Assembly (NCBI RefSeq): GCF_049860565.1
Contig: NZ_CP172056.1
Coordinates: 2,046,001 to 2,110,000 of the forward strand
Source of the DNA: Desulfitobacterium_A nosdiversum
Lineage (GTDB): Bacteria; Bacillota; Desulfitobacteriia; Desulfitobacteriales; Desulfitobacteriaceae
Reading direction: 5' to 3'
DNA: 64,000 nucleotides
Positions 34,485 to 43,647 of the stretch are shown here, piece after piece; within the stretch, counting starts at the first letter, position 1; every line of letters begins with the position of its first letter. A program made the position numbers and the translations under genes. The notes beneath the pieces were generated by a model. It was given only the letters and a program-made list of their open reading frames with translations, searched no databases and was not told the origin of the DNA.

Positions 34485-35462
34485 GTGGTAAAAATGGTAA
34501 ACACAGTTACGGGACCGATTGCATCGGATCAGCTAGGACAAACCTTAATGCATGAACATTTTGTTTTTGGGTATCCGGGTTTCGCAGGAGACAAGACATT
34601 TGGACCTTTTAACAGAGACGAAGCACTTAAAATAAGCATAGATGCTGCAAAACGTGCTAAAGCTCATGGAGTTCAAACAGTAGTCGACGCAACCCCCAAT
34701 GATTGCGGCAGAGATGTGACAATTTTGAAGGAAGTATCTGAAGCATCTGGAGTGAACATTATCTGCGCGACCGGCTATTATTATGAAGGCGAAGGAGCAC
34801 CTGCGTACTTTAAATTCCGGAATGCACTTGGTGACGGGGAAAAAGAGATTTATGAGACAATGCTTAAGGAAGTCACTGAGGGAATAGAAGGAACAGGAAT
34901 TAAAGCAGGAGTAATAAAGCTGGCGTCTAGCAAAGGTGTCATTACCGATTATGAAAAGATGTTTTTCAAAGCTGCAGCCAAGGTTCAGAGGGAAACTGGA
35001 GTTGTTATTATCACCCATACCCAGGAAGGAACAATGGGTCCGGAACAGGCAGAATTGCTGATTTCCGAAGGAGCTGATCCAAATAAAATCATGATCGGGC
35101 ATATGTGCGGAAACACTAATATACAATATGCGACTAAAGTGCTCGATCAAGGAGTATTCATCGGCTTTGACAGATTCGGGCTTGAGAACTTCTTAGGAGC
35201 ACCAAGAGACATCGACAGGGAAGCACTTGCAGTAGCATTGATTGCACTTGGATACGGTGATAAGATTATGTTTTCTCATGATACCGTAAATGTTATGTTG
35301 GGGAGACCTGTAGTTTTTCCTCCAGCCCTTGCAGAAATGATGGCTAATGCCCATATAGCAAGGATCCCAGAAGTTATCCTGCCTGGCTTAAAGAAAATGG
35401 GCGTGACAGATGCACAGATAGAAAAAATAATGGTGAAGAACCCCAGAAGCATTTTTGGTTAA
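34485..35462 (+). CDS. Phosphotriesterase-family metal-dependent hydrolase (lactonase-like)
   Basis: 325 aa from GTG 34485 (AAGTAGGTGA upstream). The amidohydrolase ligands are visible in order: HEH near residue 22, the carboxylated Lys in GVIKLASS, His in VIITHTQEG, His in IGHMCGN and Asp in FSHDTVN. These are the binuclear metal residues of the PTE/PLL family, whose natural members are lactonases or esterases. The GPIASDQLGQTLMHEH opening is also family-typical. A lactone or ester ring opening would feed the adjacent CoA-type pathway. It is first in the sigma-54 operon. Confidence 0.9.
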   Translation: MVKMVNTVTGPIASDQLGQTLMHEHFVFGYPGFAGDKTFGPFNRDEALKISIDAAKRAKAHGVQTVVDATPNDCGRDVTILKEVSEASGVNIICATGYYYEGEGAPAYFKFRNALGDGEKEIYETMLKEVTEGIEGTGIKAGVIKLASSKGVITDYEKMFFKAAAKVQRETGVVIITHTQEGTMGPEQAELLISEGADPNKIMIGHMCGNTNIQYATKVLDQGVFIGFDRFGLENFLGAPRDIDREALAVALIALGYGDKIMFSHDTVNVMLGRPVVFPPALAEMMANAHIARIPEVILPGLKKMGVTDAQIEKIMVKNPRSIFG

Positions 35463-35588
35463 AATTCATAAATCACTATTGAAACAATGCTTAAGACAAG
35501 AGTTTTTGTATGCATATAAGTGAAGATCTGTACAAATTAGACTCACGGTTGTTCTATTTCCTAAATGATGAAATAGGAGAGTGCATTT

Positions 35589-36812
35589 ATGGATAATTCA
35601 AAAACGACATCATATCGTTGGATAATATTAGGTATAGTTTCTATAGCAGCAGCTTTAAGCTGTTACGCCCAATTCGTCGTTGCAGCTCGGGCCTTTGAAC
35701 TTATCCCTGCTTTAGGCTTGAACATGGCTGCATTTGCGATGATCATGTCTGCTCCCATGTTCCCTAACATTTTTTTAGGCATTCCCATAGGGGCTTTAGC
35801 AGATCGCTTTGGTGTTAAATCAGTTGTTGGTATAGGCTTAATTATTGGCGTAATTGGAACGACCTTCCGTTATATGTGTTATGATTTTATGTCATATTTT
35901 ATCCTTATGATGTTATCTGGAGTAGGCGTAATGGCTTTAAATTCCAACATTGGTAAAATAGTCGGAGCTTGGTTTGAGGATAAAGAAGTTCCTACAGCAC
36001 TTGGAATTTATTATGCCGGTTGCAGAGCAGGCATGTTTTTAGGCATGGCTACAGGGGCTATGTTCCCAACTGCAAAAGCCTCTTATGTTTTTGTCGGTAT
36101 ACTACTAGCTATTTCTACAGTTTTATGGTATATACTGGCCAAAAATCACCCCGTGGGTGCACCGGCTGCGGCTCCTGAATCTGTCACCAAATATATCGGT
36201 CAAGCTGCAAGAAGTAAATATGTATGGGTAGCTGGTTTTGCATGCTTCTTTTATTGGGGCGGATTCATGATCTTCGCTGGTAACCTTGCCAACGCACTTA
36301 ATGTAGTAAGTGGAATTAGTCCGGTTCAGGCCGGTTGGCTGTCATCCATGATATTCCTGGGCAACACATTCGGCAATTTGCTTGCTCCAATTTGGGCTGA
36401 AAAGGTCGGCAGAATGAAACCATTTATGTTCGCATGCGTCGTAGGCTCAATCGGTATCAACTTTGGCTGGAGTGCTTCAGAAACGATGCTGTGGCCAATT
36501 CTTCTCATTACCGGGTTTTTATTAGGTGGAGCTATTCCGTTTTTTATGGTCTACCCTGTAGTTTTACCGGAGGTTTCCAAGGAAGCGCATGGCAGTGCCG
36601 GCGGAATTATCGACTGCCTCATGCTTGCCGGTGCATTTTGTATTCCTTCTTTCATTATTGCCCCGATTTCGGGTAATAATTTTGCTTTAATGTTTGGACT
36701 TGCTACAGTATGTATGGTACTTGTGGGTGTTTGCACCTGGATTTTGCCGGAGTTGGGCAGAAAGGGCACATATTTAAAGACTACTGAATCAAAGCAAGCA
36801 GTCTCTAATTAA
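35589..36812 (+). CDS. MFS transporter (OFA-like)
   Basis: 407 aa with twelve predicted membrane segments in two halves and a charged central loop near residue 200. The MFS signature ADRFGVKS appears between helices 2 and 3, and AEKVGRMKP is the matching loop in the second half. It resembles oxalate/formate-antiporter-like carriers of organic acids. Placed directly after the hydrolase gene, it probably imports the substrate of that enzyme or exports a product. Confidence 0.9.
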   Translation: MDNSKTTSYRWIILGIVSIAAALSCYAQFVVAARAFELIPALGLNMAAFAMIMSAPMFPNIFLGIPIGALADRFGVKSVVGIGLIIGVIGTTFRYMCYDFMSYFILMMLSGVGVMALNSNIGKIVGAWFEDKEVPTALGIYYAGCRAGMFLGMATGAMFPTAKASYVFVGILLAISTVLWYILAKNHPVGAPAAAPESVTKYIGQAARSKYVWVAGFACFFYWGGFMIFAGNLANALNVVSGISPVQAGWLSSMIFLGNTFGNLLAPIWAEKVGRMKPFMFACVVGSIGINFGWSASETMLWPILLITGFLLGGAIPFFMVYPVVLPEVSKEAHGSAGGIIDCLMLAGAFCIPSFIIAPISGNNFALMFGLATVCMVLVGVCTWILPELGRKGTYLKTTESKQAVSN

Positions 36813-36830
36813 TTAAAAAATAGATGAGTA

Positions 36831-36857
36831 GGAGGCGCCAGGGTTAGGCGCCTCCTG
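36831..36857 (+). other. Perfect GC-rich hairpin between MFS and reductase genes
   Basis: AGGAGGCGCC, loop AGGGTTA, GGCGCCTCCT: ten perfect pairs and no T-run after it. The reductase ribosome-binding site (AAGGAGG) follows 4 nt later. It is more likely an mRNA-stability or processing element than a terminator. Confidence 0.6.
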
Positions 36858-36877
36858 AAATAAGGAGGAAATCAGTG

Positions 36878-37900
36878 ATGAAGATGGCAGTTTACGGGGC
36901 TGGTTCTTTGGGAACAATTCTTGGGGCTCTATTAACCAAAAATGGATATGATATTGATCTAATTGATGTTAATGAAGCTCACGTAAAAGCCCTTAATGAA
37001 AAGGGAGCCAAAGTAATTGGTGGGATGGACCTGGTTCAGCCAGTAAAAGCACTTACCCCAGATCAAATGACCGAACATTACGATCTAATGTTCTACCTGA
37101 CCAAGAGTACCTATGATGGATCGGCATTACCTTATATCACCAAATGGCTTAAACCGAATGGAATTTTGGTAACGGGACAAAATGGTATGCCGGAACAAAA
37201 TTTAAATGACGTAATCGGCAAAGAGAGAGTAGTTGGCCAAATAACCGGCTGGGGCGCAACCTATGTGGAACCAGGAGTTTCGAAGCTCACATCCCCAGCG
37301 GACCTTATGATCTTTGAAATTGGCGAACAGGATGGTCAAATTACCGAACGCCTTAAAATGATTTCGGATATATTATCTCACGCCGGAACAGCTCATATGG
37401 TTACTAATTTGATCGGTATGCGTTGGGCCAAATGGACTTCCAACTGCTGCTTCAGCGGTATGTCTGCGATTGTTGCAGGTCCTTTTGGTGATGTCCTTGA
37501 TAATCCTCATGCAATCAAATGCTCAGCTTATATTATGAATGAATCTATGGCTATCGCTAAAGCGGCAGGAGTTACTGTAGAAATATTCCAGGGAGCGGAT
37601 TTCGCTAATTTGGCATTCACTACGGAGAAAGAATTAAATGCTGCAATACCAAAGCTTATAGAATCAGAACCTCACCGAAATATCAGAACTGGAATGCTCT
37701 ATGATATTGAAGCCGGCAGATATCCTGAAATAGATACTACCTATAACGGAATGCAATGTAAAATGGGTTATAAATATGGAGTGCCCACACCGGTTAATGC
37801 ACAGGTCATGACTTTAGTTCATGCTATGGCTGCCGGTAAACTTAAAATAGATCCGTCTAATGTTGATCTGATTGTTTTGCCAAAACTCCCGACTGAGTAA
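36878..37900 (+). CDS. Ketopantoate reductase-like (ApbA/PanE family) dehydrogenase
   Basis: 340 aa from ATG 36878 (AAGGAGG, 9 nt). The N-terminal NADP site GAGSLGTILGALL, the mid-domain QNGMPEQ and the C-terminal helical domain with KWTSNCCFSGMSAI match the family. Length is slightly above PanE (about 300). In a catabolic operon it is more likely to act on another 2-oxo or 3-oxo acid than in pantothenate synthesis. Confidence 0.85.
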   Translation: MKMAVYGAGSLGTILGALLTKNGYDIDLIDVNEAHVKALNEKGAKVIGGMDLVQPVKALTPDQMTEHYDLMFYLTKSTYDGSALPYITKWLKPNGILVTGQNGMPEQNLNDVIGKERVVGQITGWGATYVEPGVSKLTSPADLMIFEIGEQDGQITERLKMISDILSHAGTAHMVTNLIGMRWAKWTSNCCFSGMSAIVAGPFGDVLDNPHAIKCSAYIMNESMAIAKAAGVTVEIFQGADFANLAFTTEKELNAAIPKLIESEPHRNIRTGMLYDIEAGRYPEIDTTYNGMQCKMGYKYGVPTPVNAQVMTLVHAMAAGKLKIDPSNVDLIVLPKLPTE

Positions 37901-37997
37901 ATAGAGAATAATTCATATCACTGCAGAAAATCTGATTTTATAAATTTATATTTCGTTGTGATATGTTCTGTTTAAATGTATAAGGAGGCCTACAAAT

Positions 37998-38936
37998 ATG
38001 TTTGAAAACTGGAAAGTATTAGTAGTGGGTGCAGGTGCTATGGGTCATGGTATAGCACAGGTATTTGCAACAAACGGATTTCAGGTTACTCTTTCTGATA
38101 TTAAGCAGGAACAACTTGATAAAGCCAAGAAATCAATTGCCGCTAACATGGAAAATTTACTAAAAGAAGGCTTAGTAACTGAGGCAGATGCAGAAAGAAC
38201 CCGAACATTGATCACATATGAAGTCGGTTTCGAAAAGAGCGCACCACTAGCCAATTTAATTGTGGAATCTGTATTTGAGAACCCCGAAGTTAAACGCGAT
38301 ACTTTTATCAAAATTGATAAATTATGCAGTCAGGACTGCATATTGGCCAGTAATACATCTGCTTCAAATATATTTGAATTTGCCAAAGTATCGCATCCAG
38401 AGCGCCTTATTATTACACATTGGTTTAACCCACCCTTTATTATGCCTCTAGTAGAAATTGTAATGGGCCCTGATACTTCGAGTGAAATAGCTGAGAAAGT
38501 AAAAACTCTGTTAAAAGGAATGGGAAAAGAACCGGCTTTAATTAAGCAGTATATACCTGGTTTTATAGTAAACCGCCTAGATAATGCACTTACACGGGAA
38601 TGCTGTTATATGATAAGCCAGGGCTGGACTACTGGTGAAGATATTGATACGGCTATTCGAGGAACAAATGGTATTCGCTACTCCTTTGAAGGTCCTATGG
38701 CCTTGAAGGATCTGGTCGGCTGGGATTTAATTAATACAGTATCAGGTGATGTATATAAATCTTTATGCAATAACACTGACGGGAACCCCTATGCTGCTGA
38801 TATGGTTGCCAAAGGAACCTTAGGTTTAAAATCAGGCAAAGGCGTATACGATTATTCAAATACTACTATTCAAGATTTTATTAACGAACGCGGTGCTAAA
38901 ATAATAAAAATGATAAAAGCTGTAAAAGAACTATAG
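37998..38936 (+). CDS. 3-hydroxyacyl-CoA dehydrogenase
   Basis: 312 aa. VVGAGAMGHGIAQVFATNG is the NAD site; NTSASNIFEFA and the catalytic His in THWFNPP follow, and the C-terminal domain starts at PGFIVNRLDNALTRE. This is the 3-hydroxybutyryl-CoA dehydrogenase type that oxidises L-3-hydroxyacyl-CoA. It carries its own AAGGAGG site 97 bp after the reductase gene, and an imperfect palindrome follows it. Confidence 0.92.
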   Translation: MFENWKVLVVGAGAMGHGIAQVFATNGFQVTLSDIKQEQLDKAKKSIAANMENLLKEGLVTEADAERTRTLITYEVGFEKSAPLANLIVESVFENPEVKRDTFIKIDKLCSQDCILASNTSASNIFEFAKVSHPERLIITHWFNPPFIMPLVEIVMGPDTSSEIAEKVKTLLKGMGKEPALIKQYIPGFIVNRLDNALTRECCYMISQGWTTGEDIDTAIRGTNGIRYSFEGPMALKDLVGWDLINTVSGDVYKSLCNNTDGNPYAADMVAKGTLGLKSGKGVYDYSNTTIQDFINERGAKIIKMIKAVKEL

Positions 38937-38984
38937 AGACTTTGAAATATGCAGTTGTTGAGCCAATTATTAGCAAACTTTATC

Positions 38985-39040
38985 GGTGAGTGTTAGTTGT
39001 CTTTATGATTATTTTCAAATTATGACATCTAGCACTCACC
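38985..39040 (+). other. Long imperfect palindrome between the hydroxyacyl-CoA dehydrogenase and acyl-CoA dehydrogenase genes
   Basis: GGTGAGTGTTAGTTGTC (38985-39001) pairs with GACATCTAGCACTCACC (39024-39040): 17 positions with one G.U and one mismatch, loop 22 nt. There is no T-tract. It may end the upstream operon, or be a small mobile palindrome. Confidence 0.5.
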
Positions 39041-39144
39041 AATGAAATAATCTATTTCGGTTTAGAGCTATTCCAGTTAAAAAGAGCATATATAAATGTT
39101 TATTTTTCATCAATTCGCATATGTACTTGAATTTAAAAATGTAA

Positions 39145-39173
39145 TATAATCTAAAGTAGAGCGAACGATCACT
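39145..39173 (+). promoter_or_regulatory. TATAAT box with palindromic operator copy 4
   Basis: A TATAAT at 39145-39150 is followed at 39156-39173 by GTAGAGCGAACGATCACT, a diverged copy of the island palindrome (12 of the first 13 core positions kept apart from two changes). No good -35 is seen at 17 bp. It ties the acyl-CoA dehydrogenase gene to the same regulator. Confidence 0.55.
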
Positions 39174-39230
39174 CTATAATGTCAGAAAAGTTTAAAAATA
39201 TTTTAGAAAACAATGTTAGGAGGAAATGGA

Positions 39231-41063
39231 ATGGCAGGGAAAACTTTTTTGTATGACTTAAGGGACCTTAAATTTGTTTTAAAAGAATGGCTGGATATGG
39301 ATAAATTATTATCTTTTTCAGCTTACAGCGATTATTATTCCAAGGAGGATATTGATCCTCTCTTTGATACAACCTATAAAATTTGCCGGGACGAAATTGC
39401 AAAGGTTAACGATGATTCGGATAAAATCGGAGTTAAGTTTGTTGATGGTAAGGTTATTACACCGGATTCTTTTAAAAAAGCCTTTAAAACGATTAACGAT
39501 TCAGGTTTAGGAGCATCAAATGCCGATCGAGAAGCTGAGGGACACCTTCCTATTACTATAGTACAAGGCAATTATGAAATGCTTCTTCATGCCTGTTCAC
39601 CTTTTACTGCTTTTTGGGGATTATCTTCTGGTGCATGTTCTGTTATTCAGCAATACGGAAGTGACTTCCTAAAGGAGAAATTTCTTCCTAAAATGTTTTC
39701 GGGTGAGTGGGCTGGAACAATGAATCTGACCGAACCAGGAGCTGGTTCAGATGTTGGTGCTAATGTAACTAAGGCTTATGCTACGGACGAACAAGGGGTA
39801 TATAAAATTAAAGGCAGCAAAATATTTATCACAGCTGGTGACCATGATATCTGTGAAAATTTTATACATCTGGTATTGGCACGGACTGAAGGCGCCCGCC
39901 CGGGCACAGCAGGTTTGTCATTATTCATTGTCCCTAAATATTGGGTAAATGATGATGGCAGCTTGGGTGAATTTAATGATGTAATAACTACCGGAATTGA
40001 AGAAAAAATGGGTCAACACGGCTCCCCCACTTGTGCGTTGTCATATGGTGAGAATGATAATTGCCGTGGATATATTATTGGTAATCCACCCGATGAAAGC
40101 GGTAAAGGTCAAGGAATTGCCCAAATGTTTACTATGATGAATGAAGAACGTTTAAATACTGGAGTTCAGGGACTTGCTGCGATATCCGAAGGATTCCTTC
40201 TTGCCCGCGAATATGCCAAAATTAGAGTTCAGGGCAACAAGTTTACCGATCCTAAAGGTCCGAAAGTACGCATTATTGAACATGAGGATATCCGTCGCAT
40301 GCTGATGATACAAAAATCCTATGCAGAGGCTATTCGAGCCTTGATCCTAAAGAGTTGTTATTATCTTGACCTCTCACATGATAGTGAAGACCCTGAGGAA
40401 CGTGAATTTGCTGATGGAATGTTCCAAATCAGCAATCCTATGTGCAAGGCATATGCCACAGATATGGCATGGACGAATATTGCAGATGCTATTCAGGTTC
40501 ACGGCGGATATGGTTATGTTAAGGAGTACCAGGTTGAGCAAGTAGCACGTGACGTAAAGATTTCTTCAATTTGGGAAGGAACGAACTTTATTCAGTCTCT
40601 TGATCTGCTGGGTCGCAAATTTAGTATGAACAAGGGCCGTGTATTTAAGAATTGGATGAAAGATATCAGTACATTTATTGAAAATCATAAAGACGCAGCC
40701 GGCTTTGAGCTTGAGTTTAAAATTTTGATGGATGCGTATGAAAATTTTAAAGCGATCATTGAGCAACTGCAAAAATATATGCAAGAAGGTAAAACCCAGA
40801 TGATGCCTTTATTCTCGACGCGAATTCTTCATGCATCATCGATGCTTTACTGTGCAAGATTGATTATGGATCAGGGAATGTTGGCTGATAAGAAGTTAAA
40901 AGAACTCGGTGAAAATCATTTTGATGCCAAATTCTATAAAGGAAAAATTGCCAGCGCCCGTTTTTATACTAAGAACGTTTTGCCTGAGATAGCTGTAATA
41001 CGTAAAGTATTTGAGATCGGTGATACCACTGCTATAGATATCGATGAAGAAAGTTTAGGTTAA
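39231..41063 (+). CDS. Acyl-CoA dehydrogenase (long form with C-terminal extension)
   Basis: 610 aa from ATG 39231 (AGGAGG, 7 nt). The core shows MNLTEPGAGSDVGA (flavin/substrate binding), KGSKIFITAGDHD, MMNEERLNTGVQGL and IHVHGGYGYVKEYQVEQ-type sequence with SIWEGTNFIQSLDLLGRK. The catalytic Glu is in the last block (WEGTN). A C-terminal helical domain of about 120 residues marks the long FadE-like subfamily. It introduces the alpha,beta double bond and passes electrons to ETF. It is directly preceded by operator copy 4. Confidence 0.94.
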   Translation: MAGKTFLYDLRDLKFVLKEWLDMDKLLSFSAYSDYYSKEDIDPLFDTTYKICRDEIAKVNDDSDKIGVKFVDGKVITPDSFKKAFKTINDSGLGASNADREAEGHLPITIVQGNYEMLLHACSPFTAFWGLSSGACSVIQQYGSDFLKEKFLPKMFSGEWAGTMNLTEPGAGSDVGANVTKAYATDEQGVYKIKGSKIFITAGDHDICENFIHLVLARTEGARPGTAGLSLFIVPKYWVNDDGSLGEFNDVITTGIEEKMGQHGSPTCALSYGENDNCRGYIIGNPPDESGKGQGIAQMFTMMNEERLNTGVQGLAAISEGFLLAREYAKIRVQGNKFTDPKGPKVRIIEHEDIRRMLMIQKSYAEAIRALILKSCYYLDLSHDSEDPEEREFADGMFQISNPMCKAYATDMAWTNIADAIQVHGGYGYVKEYQVEQVARDVKISSIWEGTNFIQSLDLLGRKFSMNKGRVFKNWMKDISTFIENHKDAAGFELEFKILMDAYENFKAIIEQLQKYMQEGKTQMMPLFSTRILHASSMLYCARLIMDQGMLADKKLKELGENHFDAKFYKGKIASARFYTKNVLPEIAVIRKVFEIGDTTAIDIDEESLG

Positions 41064-41230
41064 TTGGTTGAAAAATATTAGAATCTGTGCTGCCGTAGCA
41101 AGAAGTGTTCTTTAGTTTTTTTATTTTCTTAATTTAAGTTGTATTTAAACTAGGCAGGATATTGTCGCTATATCACGAATTATTTAGAAAGTTAAAAAAT
41201 TTTATATAGATTTCTTAAGGAGGAGTGTTC

Positions 41231-42076
41231 GTGTACCGGGTAGTGAAAAGGAGACAGCTGGCGGCTGAGCCTTCCATCGTTCTTTTGGAAGTTGAAGCCC
41301 CTAATGTAGCAAAAAAAGTTCAACCAGGTCAGTTCATAATTGTCCGCAAAGATGAAAAGGCGGAACGGATTCCGCTTACAGTCATGGACTTTGATCGGGA
41401 AAAGGGCACGATTACCATCGTTATTCAAAATGTCGGATATTCTTCAGGGCTAATCAATGAGATGGATGAAGGAGACTTCTTCCAGGATTTTGTAGGACCG
41501 CTTGGAGTTCCCTCGGAAATCGAAAACTATGGCACCGTCGTTTGTATCGGTGGGGGACTAGGCGTGGCTCCGGTTTATCCAATTGCGCGTGCTTTAAAAG
41601 AGGCGGGTAACAAAGTTATTTCGGTCATCGGGTCCAAGACCGCAGATTTGCTTATTCTTGAAGAAGAAATGCGAGCGATCAGTGATGAAGTTGTCGTAAC
41701 CACGGATGATGGAAGCATGGGCGTCAAGGGCTTTGTGACGAACGGCTTGGCCCATATTCTCGATCAAGGGATAAAAGTGGATGCGTGCTGGGCGATCGGA
41801 CCGGTGATCATGATGAAATCCGTTGCGAATTTTACACGTCCGCTGGGAATTAAGACGATTGTCAGCATGAATCCGATCATGGTGGACGGGACAGGAATGT
41901 GCGGTGCCTGTCGTATCAGCGTGGGGGATCAAACTAAGTTTGCCTGCGTTGACGGACCTGAATTTGACGGGCATTTAGTGGATTTTGATTTGGCGATGAA
42001 ACGTTTAGCTTTCTATAAAGACGAAGAAGAACGCGCAAAAATCAGTAAAACCTGTGATTGCGGAAAGGAGAAATAA
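41231..42076 (+). CDS. NADH-dependent ferredoxin:NADP oxidoreductase/sulfide dehydrogenase small subunit (NfnA/SudB-like)
   Basis: 281 aa from GTG 41231 (GGAGG, 7 nt). An FAD domain (ERIPLTVMDF), an NAD domain (IGGGLGVAPVYPIARALKEAG) and the [2Fe-2S] cysteines (MCGACRISVG...FACVDGPEFDGH) are all present. With the next gene it forms the NfnAB/SudAB flavoenzyme, which in some anaerobes couples NADH, NADPH and ferredoxin. It overlaps the larger subunit's ribosome-binding region. Confidence 0.93.
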   Translation: MYRVVKRRQLAAEPSIVLLEVEAPNVAKKVQPGQFIIVRKDEKAERIPLTVMDFDREKGTITIVIQNVGYSSGLINEMDEGDFFQDFVGPLGVPSEIENYGTVVCIGGGLGVAPVYPIARALKEAGNKVISVIGSKTADLLILEEEMRAISDEVVVTTDDGSMGVKGFVTNGLAHILDQGIKVDACWAIGPVIMMKSVANFTRPLGIKTIVSMNPIMVDGTGMCGACRISVGDQTKFACVDGPEFDGHLVDFDLAMKRLAFYKDEEERAKISKTCDCGKEK

Positions 42077-42078
42077 AA

Positions 42079-43467
42079 ATGGCTTTAAAAGTTCCGCGTC
42101 ATGAAATGCCCTGTCAAGAGCCTCAAGTTCGTGCTCACAACTTTGAAGAGGTCGCTCTTGGCTATACAACAGAAACAGCGGTTGAGGAAGCACAGCGGTG
42201 TCTGCAATGCAAAAAACCTCGCTGCCGTGAGGGTTGCCCTGTCAATGTTTTAATTCCTGATTTTATCGGTAAAGTGGCTGAGTCCGATTTCTTAGGCGCT
42301 GCCGAAGTACTCAAAGTAAAAAACTCTTTGCCTGCTGTCTGTGGTCGGGTATGCCCGCAGGAAACACAATGTGAATCGAAATGCGTCTTAGGGGTTAAAG
42401 GAGAATCAGTTGCAATTGGACGTCTTGAACGTTTTGTTGCTGATTATGAGCTGAAAAATGGTCAACCAAAGTTCGATAAACCGGAGGGTACCGGAAAAAA
42501 AGTTGCAGTTATCGGAGCGGGTCCATCGGGCTTGGCCTGTGCAGGAGATTTAGCTAAAGCCGGACATCAGGTTACGGTTTTTGAAGCCCTCCATGTTGCC
42601 GGCGGTGTTCTAATGTATGGTATTCCTGAATTCCGTCTTCCGAAGGATGTCGTGCAAACCGAGATCCGCAATCTCCAAGCGATGGGAGTAGAGATTCTGA
42701 CGGATCAGGTCGTCGGTAAAGTGACCACTGTCCAGGAATTGATGGCAAATGGTTTCGATGCGGTCTTTATCGGAACGGGTGCAGGTCTGCCTCATTTTAT
42801 GAACATCCCGGGAGAAAATCTAAACGGAGTATATTCTGCCAACGAGTTCTTGACCCGGACGAACCTGATGAAGGGCTATAAGTTCCCTGAATACTCCACT
42901 CCAGTCAAAGTCGGCAAACGTGTTGCTGTACTCGGAGCAGGCAATGTGGCGATGGATGCTGCACGCACATCTTTGCGTTTAGGCGCAGAGGAAGTCAATA
43001 TTGTTTATCGCCGTTCTCGTGCGGAAATGCCAGCTCGTCATGAAGAGTTGGAGCATGCTGAAGAAGAGGGAATTAAGTTCCAATTGCTGACGAACCCTGT
43101 TTCCATTGAAGGCGATGAAAAAGGAAGTGTTCGCGCCTTAACCTGCCTGCGTTATGAGCTGGGTGAACCTGATGCATCCGGCCGCCGCGCTCCAATTGCT
43201 ATTCCGGGTTCGGAATTTGAGATTCCGGTTGAAACTGTGGTTGTGGCGATTGGACAAGGGCCTAATCCGCTGGTTACAAAATCGACAGAAGGTCTCGAAC
43301 TTAACAAGCGGGGGAATATTGTTGCCAAGGAAGAAACCTTGGAAACATCAATCCCAGGAGTATTTGCGGGCGGAGATATCGTGACAGGTGCGGCAACCGT
43401 AATCCTGGCTATGGGCGCAGGTAAAAAGGCTGCGGCAGCGATGGATAATTATCTGAAACAGAAATAA
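42079..43467 (+). CDS. NfnB/SudA/GltD-like oxidoreductase large subunit
   Basis: 462 aa from ATG 42079 (AAAGGAG). N-terminal [4Fe-4S] cysteines (QRCLQCKKPRCREGCP and CGRVCPQETQCESKC), an FAD site (VIGAGPSGLACAGDLAKAG) and an NADP site (VLGAGNVAMDAARTSLRLG) are seen. This is the GltD-type subunit paired with NfnA. It ends at a strong terminator, closing the acyl-CoA dehydrogenase/Nfn segment. Electron bifurcation is established for characterised NfnAB but not shown here. Confidence 0.94.
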   Translation: MALKVPRHEMPCQEPQVRAHNFEEVALGYTTETAVEEAQRCLQCKKPRCREGCPVNVLIPDFIGKVAESDFLGAAEVLKVKNSLPAVCGRVCPQETQCESKCVLGVKGESVAIGRLERFVADYELKNGQPKFDKPEGTGKKVAVIGAGPSGLACAGDLAKAGHQVTVFEALHVAGGVLMYGIPEFRLPKDVVQTEIRNLQAMGVEILTDQVVGKVTTVQELMANGFDAVFIGTGAGLPHFMNIPGENLNGVYSANEFLTRTNLMKGYKFPEYSTPVKVGKRVAVLGAGNVAMDAARTSLRLGAEEVNIVYRRSRAEMPARHEELEHAEEEGIKFQLLTNPVSIEGDEKGSVRALTCLRYELGEPDASGRRAPIAIPGSEFEIPVETVVVAIGQGPNPLVTKSTEGLELNKRGNIVAKEETLETSIPGVFAGGDIVTGAATVILAMGAGKKAAAAMDNYLKQK

Positions 43468-43533
43468 GCAGATTAGTTATGACAGTAATTAAATAGTACA
43501 GAATAGCAGTTTGTAACTTGTTTTAACGTAATC

Positions 43534-43562
43534 GAGGGATGACAAAAATGTCATCCCTCTTT
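43534..43562 (+). terminator. Terminator after the NfnAB-like genes
   Basis: GAGGGATGACA (43534-43544) pairs perfectly with TGTCATCCCTC (43549-43559), followed by TTTG. Confidence 0.8.
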
Positions 43563-43647
43563 GTATAAGATCAATTGCGCAAATTTACGATAATATATAA
43601 AGAAATGGTTTATACAAAGATTCAGTTCAGGTTTGAAAGGACAAATC

